This document shows, piece after piece, positions 6,561-11,930 of a stretch of DNA of 11,930 nucleotides; position 1 is the first letter of the stretch, and every line of letters begins with the position of its first letter. The notes under the pieces were generated by a model. That model made no database searches and was not told the DNA's origin. It saw only the letters and a list, made by a program, of their open reading frames with translations. The position numbers were made by a program, and so were the translations under genes. This DNA is from Prevotella sp. UBA746 (GTDB taxonomy: Bacteria > Bacteroidota > Bacteroidia > Bacteroidales > Bacteroidaceae), in contig DBKQ01000092.1 in the NCBI GenBank assembly GCA_002298545.1, forward strand, positions 612 to 12,541, given 5' to 3'.

Positions 6561-6592
6561 CAAAAGTACAATAATAAGTTCTTTCGTCAAAA
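6561..6592 (-). promoter_or_regulatory. purD: Bacteroidetes-type promoter of purD
   Basis: On the minus strand the -33 element TTTTG (6592-6588) and the -7 element TACTTTTG (6568-6561) are separated by 19 nt, an excellent fit to the TTTG-N19-21-TAnnTTTG promoter used by the Bacteroidetes primary sigma factor. The expected start site is about 6554-6558. No PurR-like operator or purine riboswitch aptamer is recognisable in the short leader. Confidence 0.8.
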
Positions 6593-6681
6593 TATATTTG
6601 CAAGTAAGAATGAAAAATATGTTTTTTTATTGTTTTATCGGCAATAAACCCGCCACCGGAACGTTATAAATAAAAAAAGTC

Positions 6682-7059
6682 ATGACTGAAGGATATAAAA
6701 GCAAGGAATACGGAGTGCCGACAAAGCGCTTCGTGCAGACAATGGAACTGAAAGACGACACAGAACTCATCAGAGAATACCGCAAGGCCCACGATAAAGC
6801 TCATTTTTGGCATGAGATAGAAGAGGGGATAAAACAAGTAGGAATTCTTGAGATGGAAATCTACATACTTGGAAACCGTCTGGTGATGATAGTCGACGCC
6901 CCGGTAGATTTCTGTTGGGACGAGGCAATGCAGCGCCTTGCCACCCTGCCGCGCCAAGAGGAATGGGAGAAGCATGTGGCAGCCTTTCAGCAATGTGCCG
7001 CCGACGCCACATCCGACCAGAAATGGCAGATGATGGAGCGCATGTTTTATCTTTATTGA
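6682..7059 (+). CDS. L-rhamnose mutarotase family protein (RhaM/DUF718)
   Basis: This 125-residue protein matches the ferredoxin-like RhaM family, which interconverts alpha and beta anomers of L-rhamnose in the cytoplasm. Supporting segments are KRFVQTMEL (15-23), the region around EYRKAHDKAHFWHEIEEGI (32-50) corresponding to the E. coli RRHNPIWPEL segment with its catalytic His (His37 here is the likely equivalent), the core GILEMEIYILGNRLVMIV (54-71), RLATLPRQEEWEKHV, and the terminal FYLY, comparable to FYLP in E. coli RhaM. It has a 14-residue N-terminal extension before KRF relative to the 104-residue E. coli protein; no later ATG gives a complete domain, so the ATG at 6682 is kept. It stands alone, with no rhamnose or fucose isomerase or kinase nearby, so the substrate could be another 6-deoxy sugar. 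It is divergent from purD; I see no full promoter match. Confidence 0.82.
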   Translation: MTEGYKSKEYGVPTKRFVQTMELKDDTELIREYRKAHDKAHFWHEIEEGIKQVGILEMEIYILGNRLVMIVDAPVDFCWDEAMQRLATLPRQEEWEKHVAAFQQCAADATSDQKWQMMERMFYLY

Positions 7060-7100
7060 CAAGAAATGCTTTTATAAAAACACAACATTCCGCCGAATTA

Positions 7101-7132
7101 TTTGGTAATTAACGATAAATCAAGTAATTTTG
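7101..7132 (+). promoter_or_regulatory. cysE: Bacteroidetes-type promoter of cysE
   Basis: A -33 TTTG (7101-7104) and a -7 TAATTTTG (7125-7132) are separated by 20 nt, a full match to the Bacteroidetes consensus. The predicted start, about 7136-7140, gives a leader of roughly 20 nt before the ATG at 7160. This supports a separate transcription unit from the mutarotase gene upstream. Confidence 0.78.
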
Positions 7133-7159
7133 CACCCGTATTGACACTTTTTTGCATCG

Positions 7160-8098
7160 ATGGGCATTGACAGATTGACAAACATTTTGACACAGACAGT
7201 GGAGAAGCTCTCTGCTGAAGATTCGCTGAAGGGCATTTTCCATCAGCATCAAGACGGCGACCCGCTTCCTTCTGCCGCCGCTCTCGAAGAAATCGTTTCA
7301 TTGGTGCGAGCCATCATCTTTCCGGGCTATTACGGAAAGTCTACCGTCAATACCAGAACAATAAAATACCATATCGGAGTGAATGTGGAACGCCTGCATA
7401 AGCTGCTTGCCGAACAGGTGCTTGCCGGACTGTGTTTCGCCGACACCGAGAGCGAGACACCGGAAGATATGGAATCAAGAAAGAAAACAGCCGACGAAAT
7501 AGCCATCTCGCTCATCAGTCGCTTGCCGGAAATAAGGGCAGTACTTGCCACCGATGTCATAGCCGCATACAACGGCGACCCGGCAGCCGACAATGTAGGG
7601 GAGATTATCTCGTGCTACCCGGTTATAAAGGCACTCACTAACTATCGCATCGCCCACGAACTGGTGCTCCTCGGCGTGCCCCTCATTCCGCGAATCCTGA
7701 CGGAAATGGCACACTCCGAGACGGGCATCGACATCCACCCGGGGGCAAAGATAGGAAAATATTTCACCATCGACCACGGCACGGGCGTCGTAATCGGGGC
7801 AACATGCATCATCGGCAACAACGTGAAACTCTATCAGGGCGTAACGCTCGGAGCAAAGAGCTTCCCGCTCGACAAAGACGGTAACCCGATAAAGGGCATT
7901 CCGCGCCATCCTATCATCGGCGACGACGTGGTGATTTATGCCAACGCCACCGTGCTCGGCAGGATAACAATAGGAAAAGGTTGTGTGGTGGGTGCCAACG
8001 TGTGGGTGACCAAAGACATGAAGCCCAAGACAAAGAAGTATAAACAGGAAAAAATAAGTATATTAGATTTTGAATTCAATAATGGAACAGGAATTTGA
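7160..8098 (+). CDS. cysE: Serine O-acetyltransferase
   Basis: The enzyme transfers acetyl from acetyl-CoA to L-serine, making O-acetylserine for cysteine synthesis by O-acetylserine sulfhydrylase in the cytoplasm. Of its 312 residues, the first half is an alpha-helical domain (including CYPVIKALTNYRIAHEL) and the second a left-handed beta-helix of hexapeptide repeats (about 190-290). The catalytic dyad is visible as Asp191 in DIHPGAKIG and His206 in IDHGTG, with the same 15-residue spacing as Asp143/His158 of E. coli CysE. QGVTLGAKSF and RHPIIGDDVVI follow, corresponding to QSVTLGG and RHPKI. Length and the insert before RHP suit the EpsC-like branch. The C-terminus ends ISILDFEFNNGTGI, possibly the tail that docks into the sulfhydrylase (CysK ends are Ile-preferring; inference). 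The last 17 nt overlap the rlmL start, suggesting cotranscription. Confidence 0.95.
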   Translation: MGIDRLTNILTQTVEKLSAEDSLKGIFHQHQDGDPLPSAAALEEIVSLVRAIIFPGYYGKSTVNTRTIKYHIGVNVERLHKLLAEQVLAGLCFADTESETPEDMESRKKTADEIAISLISRLPEIRAVLATDVIAAYNGDPAADNVGEIISCYPVIKALTNYRIAHELVLLGVPLIPRILTEMAHSETGIDIHPGAKIGKYFTIDHGTGVVIGATCIIGNNVKLYQGVTLGAKSFPLDKDGNPIKGIPRHPIIGDDVVIYANATVLGRITIGKGCVVGANVWVTKDMKPKTKKYKQEKISILDFEFNNGTGI

Positions 8099-9563
8099 GC
8101 TCATCGCAAAGACCTTTATGGGTCTGGAGCCGGTGCTGGCACAGGAGCTGACACAGCTCGGAGCCAACAATGTGGAGATTGGACGACGAATGGTGTCGTT
8201 TACGGGTAACAAGGAGATGATGTATCGTGCGAACTTTCAGCTTCACACGGCAATCCGCATCCTTAAACCAATCAAGCACTTCAAGGCGCAGAGCGCCGAC
8301 GACGTTTACAACGAGGTGAAAAAGATAGACTGGAGCAAGTATCTCGACTTGAAAGACTGCTTCGCCGTTGACTCCGTTGTCTTCTCCGAGGAATTCCGCC
8401 ACTCTAAGTTTGTAGCATACAAGGTGAAGGATGCCATCGTAGACCAGTTCCGCGAGAAGACAGGCAGTCGTCCGAACATTTCGGTTGCCAATCCGGACAT
8501 CCGCTTGAACATCCATATCGCCGAAGACAGATGCACCCTGTCGCTCGACTCCAGCGGTGAGAGCCTTCACCGTCGCGGATACCGCCAGGAGTCTGTTGAG
8601 GCTCCGCTCAACGAGGTGCTCGCAGCCGGAATGATTCTCATGTCGGGATGGAAGGGCGACACCGATTTCTACGACCCGATGTGCGGTTCGGGCACCATCA
8701 TCATCGAGGCGGCACTCATCGCCCGCAACATGGCACCGGGTCTGTTCCGCAAGGAATTCGCTTTCGAGAAATGGAAGGACTTCGACGCTGACCTCTTCGA
8801 CAGCATCTACAACGACGACTCTCAGGAGCGCGAATTCAACCACCATATCTATGGTTCCGACGTTGACATGAAGGCTGTGAACACGGCTATAATGAACGTG
8901 AAGGCTGCCGGACTGTCGAAAGACATCACCGTAACTTGTGCCGACTTCAAGGACTTCAAGCAGCCGGCGGAAAAGTCGTTCATGATTACCAACCCGCCTT
9001 ACGGCGAGCGCATCTCCACGCCAAACCTCCTGGGTTCTTACAAGATGATTGGCGAGACACTGAAGCATAACTTCAAGAACGGCGAGGCATGGGTGCTCAG
9101 CTACCGCAAGGAATGTTTCGACCAGATAGGACTCAAGCCGTCGCAGAAGATTCCGCTCTACAACGGTTCGCTGGAGTGTGAGTTCCGCAAATACCTCATG
9201 TTCGAGGGCGGACTGAAAGACTTCCGCAGCGAGGGAAATATCCTGAAGACTGAGGAGGAGAAGAAGCAGATGGCAGAGAAACACCGCTTTAAGGAGCACC
9301 GCGAGTTCAAGAAGCGACTCGACGAACCGGAGAATATGGAAGACGAAGACATCCGTTCTTTCAAGTTCCGCAAGAGTCCTTACAGCAAGGACATCGACAG
9401 CTTCGAGAACAAGCGCGAGCGCAGACCTCGCACAAGGGAGCGCCGTAGCGACGACGAGCGTCGCGGAGGCAGAAAACCCTTCGACAAGGGCGGACGCTCG
9501 TTTGGCAGAGGCGGCGACCGCAAGGGCGGTAAGCCGGCAGGCAGAGGCTACGACAGAAAGTAG
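8082..9563 (+). CDS. rlmL: THUMP-domain 23S rRNA guanine-N2 methyltransferase, RlmL type
   Basis: Predicted SAM-dependent methyltransferase acting on 23S rRNA, by analogy with the RlmL half of E. coli RlmKL (m2G2445). The 493-residue protein has an N-terminal ferredoxin-like/THUMP part (about 1-160), SAM motif I DPMCGSGTI (198-206) and the catalytic NPPYGER (304-310). There is no fused RlmK domain. From about residue 380 it continues into a charged, low-complexity tail rich in Glu/Lys and then Arg/Gly (RRGGRK, GRSFGRGGDRKGG), absent from E. coli RlmL and B. subtilis YpsC; it probably contacts RNA. I chose ATG at 8082 over the in-frame TTG at 8070, since MEQEFELIAKTF starts at the domain boundary. 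It overlaps cysE by 17 nt, so translation is probably coupled. The exact target base is inferred from family only. Confidence 0.9.
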   Translation: MEQEFELIAKTFMGLEPVLAQELTQLGANNVEIGRRMVSFTGNKEMMYRANFQLHTAIRILKPIKHFKAQSADDVYNEVKKIDWSKYLDLKDCFAVDSVVFSEEFRHSKFVAYKVKDAIVDQFREKTGSRPNISVANPDIRLNIHIAEDRCTLSLDSSGESLHRRGYRQESVEAPLNEVLAAGMILMSGWKGDTDFYDPMCGSGTIIIEAALIARNMAPGLFRKEFAFEKWKDFDADLFDSIYNDDSQEREFNHHIYGSDVDMKAVNTAIMNVKAAGLSKDITVTCADFKDFKQPAEKSFMITNPPYGERISTPNLLGSYKMIGETLKHNFKNGEAWVLSYRKECFDQIGLKPSQKIPLYNGSLECEFRKYLMFEGGLKDFRSEGNILKTEEEKKQMAEKHRFKEHREFKKRLDEPENMEDEDIRSFKFRKSPYSKDIDSFENKRERRPRTRERRSDDERRGGRKPFDKGGRSFGRGGDRKGGKPAGRGYDRK

Positions 9564-9592
9564 TTGCATGAATATGAACAAATTTAACCGCA

Positions 9593-11812
9593 ATGATGAT
9601 TAAAAATATCATAAACTCGGCGGCACGACATATTGCCGTTGCCGCCGTTTGCATTCTATCCACAATGAACGGAATGGCACAAGGAAAACAGTTCTCGCTC
9701 GAGGACCTGAACTTCGGAGGAAACAACTACCACAACATGATTCCCGAATACAGGAATCTTACTTGGTGGGGCGACCAGCTGGTGCGCCGCAACCCGGAAG
9801 ACTGCAAACTGGTAGACAAAACGAGCGGCAGGGAAACTCTTCTCTTCACCGCCGAACAGATAAACAAATGGGCTGCAACGACAGACGACAACAAGGTGCG
9901 CAACCTTGGCTACGCCTCGTTTCCGTATGCCGACAAGAGTCTCGTTATGCTCAAGAGCAAGACGGAGCGCATGCTTGTGGACTTCAAGAAGAAGAAGGTT
10001 GTCTGGCGACAGAAACACGGGGCGGAACAGGCCTCGGAATGGAACGCCAAGTCACGTGCCCTCGCCTTCGTGGAAGACGACAACCTCTTCGTTACCGATG
10101 CTGACGGCAAGACGACACAGCTCACTGCCGACGGCAGTCGCGAGATTGTCTACGGACAAGCCGTCCACCGCAACGAGTTCAACTGCAACGAGGGTCTCTT
10201 CTGGGCAGCTGACGGCAAGAAGCTCGCCTTCTACCGCATGGATCAGTCGATGGTTGCCGACTACCCTCAGGTGAACACCTTTGAGCGCGAGGCTACCTAC
10301 GAGCCCGACAAATATCCTATGGCAGGAATGACAAGTCATAAGGTAACCGTGGGCGTCTATGACCTCGAAACGGGAAAGACCGTATATCTGAAAGCTGGCG
10401 ACCCTAACGACCGCTATTTTACCAATATCTCATGGGCACCCGACGGCAAGAAAATCTATATGTTCGAACTCAACCGCGACCAGAACGACTGTCGCCTTAC
10501 GGCATACGACGCCACTACGGGAGAGAAGACCGGTGAGCTTTATCGCGAGACCGACGATAAATACGTTGAGCCGCTCCATCCTATCGTCTTCCTGCCGTGG
10601 GACAGTTCGAAGTTCATCATGCAGAGTCGTGCCGACGGCTACAACCACATGTATCTCTGCACCCTCGGCAAGCATGGCAGTCGGATGGCAAGCAACACGG
10701 AGTCGCTTGACATTCAGCAGCTTACAAGCGGCAACTGGGAGGTGCTCGACTTCCTTGGTTTCAACACCAAGCACAAGAGCATCATCTACACCTCCAACGA
10801 GTGCAGTCCTATCCAGACAAACGTCTTCCTTGTGAACGTGGAAACCGGCAAGCGCGCCCTGATGGACGACAACGGAAAGGGATGGCATGCTGCGGCTACG
10901 CTGAGCGCAAGCGGCAGATACATCTGCGACAACTATCAGACGCCCGACATCCCACGACGCATCGTAACGGTGGACACGGAAAACGGCAAGCGCAGTCTTA
11001 TCTTCAACGCCAAAGACCCATGGAAGGAGAAGGGCTACAACATTCCGGAATATTCCTGTGGCACGCTGAAGGCTGCCGACGGCAAGACCGACCTCTACTG
11101 GCGAATGGTGAAGCCGATAGGTTTCGATCCTAACAAAAAATACCCTACCGTGGTTTATGTATACGGTGGACCTCATGCCCATAACGTGGATGCCCGCTGG
11201 CACTGGTGCAGTCGCTCGTGGGAGACCTACATGGCACAGAAGGGCTATCTGCTCTTTATCCTCGACAACCGCGGTAGCGAGAACCGCGGCAAGGACTTCG
11301 AGCAGGCTACATTCCGTCAGCTCGGACAGATTGAGATGCAAGACCAGATGAAGGGTGTGGAATATCTGAAGTCGCTGCCGTATGTCGACATGAACCGACT
11401 TGGTGTTCACGGATGGAGCTTCGGCGGATTCATGACAATCTCGCTGATGACAAACTATCCTGACGTGTTCAAGGTGGGAGTTGCCGGTGGACCGGTAATC
11501 GACTGGAAGTGGTATGAGGTGATGTATGGCGAGCGCTATATGGACACTCCGCAGTCTAACCCCGAGGGCTACGAAAAGACTTCGTTGCTCAACAAGGCGA
11601 AGAACCTGAAAGGGAAACTGCAGATAATAATAGGTATGAACGATCCTACCGTTGTTCCGCAGAATGCTCTCATGTTCCTCAACGCCTGCAGTGAGGCTGG
11701 CACCCAACCGGATTTCTTTGCTTATCCGGGCGAGGGCCATAACATGATGGGACACAAGAGTGTTCATCTTCACGAACGCATCACGCAGTATTTCGAGGAC
11801 TACCTTAAATAG
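9593..11812 (+). CDS. Dipeptidyl peptidase IV (S9B), secreted
   Basis: A 739-residue prolyl peptidase that removes X-Pro or X-Ala dipeptides from peptide N-termini, supporting the peptide-based metabolism of Bacteroidales. It has a signal peptide (hydrophobic 14-25, likely cleavage after GMA at 29), so the enzyme is periplasmic or surface-associated. Residues about 80-480 form the DPPIV_N beta-propeller, including VHRNEFNCNEGLFW, which aligns with the P. gingivalis DPP4 segment VHQREFGIEKGTFW; Glu195 is a candidate for binding the substrate amino end. The C-terminal alpha/beta hydrolase (about 490-739) has Ser609 in GWSFGG, Asp684 in NDPTVVP and His716 in GEGHNMMG. Their spacing (75 and 32 residues) equals that of the P. 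gingivalis triad as I recall it. Two tandem ATGs (9593, 9596) are possible starts. It lies 29 bp after rlmL, with no clear promoter between, and is followed by a GC-rich repeat. Confidence 0.93.
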   Translation: MMIKNIINSAARHIAVAAVCILSTMNGMAQGKQFSLEDLNFGGNNYHNMIPEYRNLTWWGDQLVRRNPEDCKLVDKTSGRETLLFTAEQINKWAATTDDNKVRNLGYASFPYADKSLVMLKSKTERMLVDFKKKKVVWRQKHGAEQASEWNAKSRALAFVEDDNLFVTDADGKTTQLTADGSREIVYGQAVHRNEFNCNEGLFWAADGKKLAFYRMDQSMVADYPQVNTFEREATYEPDKYPMAGMTSHKVTVGVYDLETGKTVYLKAGDPNDRYFTNISWAPDGKKIYMFELNRDQNDCRLTAYDATTGEKTGELYRETDDKYVEPLHPIVFLPWDSSKFIMQSRADGYNHMYLCTLGKHGSRMASNTESLDIQQLTSGNWEVLDFLGFNTKHKSIIYTSNECSPIQTNVFLVNVETGKRALMDDNGKGWHAAATLSASGRYICDNYQTPDIPRRIVTVDTENGKRSLIFNAKDPWKEKGYNIPEYSCGTLKAADGKTDLYWRMVKPIGFDPNKKYPTVVYVYGGPHAHNVDARWHWCSRSWETYMAQKGYLLFILDNRGSENRGKDFEQATFRQLGQIEMQDQMKGVEYLKSLPYVDMNRLGVHGWSFGGFMTISLMTNYPDVFKVGVAGGPVIDWKWYEVMYGERYMDTPQSNPEGYEKTSLLNKAKNLKGKLQIIIGMNDPTVVPQNALMFLNACSEAGTQPDFFAYPGEGHNMMGHKSVHLHERITQYFEDYLK

Positions 11813-11819
11813 AATCATT

Positions 11820-11930
11820 CAAGTTTCGGGGTTATTTCGTCCCCTCCCCCGCCTCCCCCTCCGGGGGCGGAGCAGTTTCCTTATAAGCCACATGTAGCTG
11901 CTAATGTGTTTGTAGCTGACATATTATTTG
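11820..11930 (+). repeat. GC-rich dispersed repeat, second locus (runs off window end)
   Basis: This copy begins CAAGTTTC at 11820, 7 nt past the dipeptidyl peptidase stop, and parallels the minus-strand reading of 2850-2790. A run of 34 bases, from CCCCTCCCCC at 11841 through the hairpin to GGAGCAGTT at about 11877, is practically identical to that arm. The hairpin is 11852-11859 with 11863-11870, loop TCC, one mismatch. The following AT-rich part (CCTTATAAG, then AGCTGACA, ending TTATTTG at 11924-11930) parallels 2729-2790, which ends TTATTTG just before the inverted arm. It may also act as a 3'-end hairpin for the peptidase transcript, but there is no U-tract. Confidence 0.75.

Noticed and set aside
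6261..6660. Purine riboswitch or other structured leader before purD
   Set aside because: The predicted leader is only about 25 nt, too short for an aptamer, and no aptamer core is visible.
8076..9593. 505-codon minus-strand frame opposite rlmL
   Set aside because: It is antisense to a gene with intact methyltransferase motifs; the Leu/Val/Ala-rich sequence without motifs reflects strong codon bias on the other strand.
10430..11818. 462-codon minus-strand frame opposite the dipeptidyl peptidase gene
   Set aside because: It is antisense to an S9B peptidase with a complete catalytic triad; no recognisable family.

Overview
This window looks like an ordinary chromosomal segment of a member of the Bacteroidales, most likely Prevotella or a relative. 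Three things point there: the gene complement (a PgDPP4-type dipeptidyl peptidase IV, a small FKBP-like DUF4827 lipoprotein beside glmM, an NrnA-type DHH phosphoesterase), start codons without clear Shine-Dalgarno sequences, and several matches to the Bacteroidetes promoter (-7 TAnnTTTG, with -33 TTTG 19-20 nt upstream at purD and cysE). The genus is inference.

Layout: positions 1-6529 are transcribed on the minus strand and 6682-11812 on the plus strand, diverging from the purD/rhaM intergenic region. On the minus strand, reading downstream, come purD, an unrecognised polytopic membrane protein (1 bp after purD), a YqaA/DedA-family membrane protein (19 bp further), and a sugar-phosphate nucleotidyltransferase. 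A 561-bp repeat-rich gap follows, then nrnA, the DUF4827 lipoprotein with its own intrinsic terminator, and the 5' end of glmM, cut by the left window edge. On the plus strand are a short L-rhamnose mutarotase-family gene, then serine acetyltransferase (cysE) overlapping an RlmL-type 23S rRNA methyltransferase by 17 nt, then a secreted dipeptidyl peptidase IV.

Nearly all genes are core metabolism or housekeeping: purine synthesis, amino-sugar precursor supply, nanoRNA/pAp turnover, cysteine synthesis, rRNA modification and periplasmic peptide digestion. I see no defence system, phage, CRISPR array, integrase, transposase or RNA gene.

The real interest is in the non-coding DNA. The gap at 2299-2859 holds three nested layers: a degenerate 17-bp tandem repeat closed by an inverted copy; a GC-rich element in opposed orientations that gives a 383-bp inverted-repeat structure; and a 64-bp tandem duplication, itself palindromic, that interrupts one copy of that element. 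A further copy of the GC-rich element starts 7 nt after the dipeptidyl peptidase stop codon and runs off the right edge. Its hairpin keeps the same 3-nt loop, with compensatory base changes between copies. This is best read as a non-autonomous dispersed repeat family (MITE- or REP-like) that may also act at 3' ends, rather than as a new protein system.
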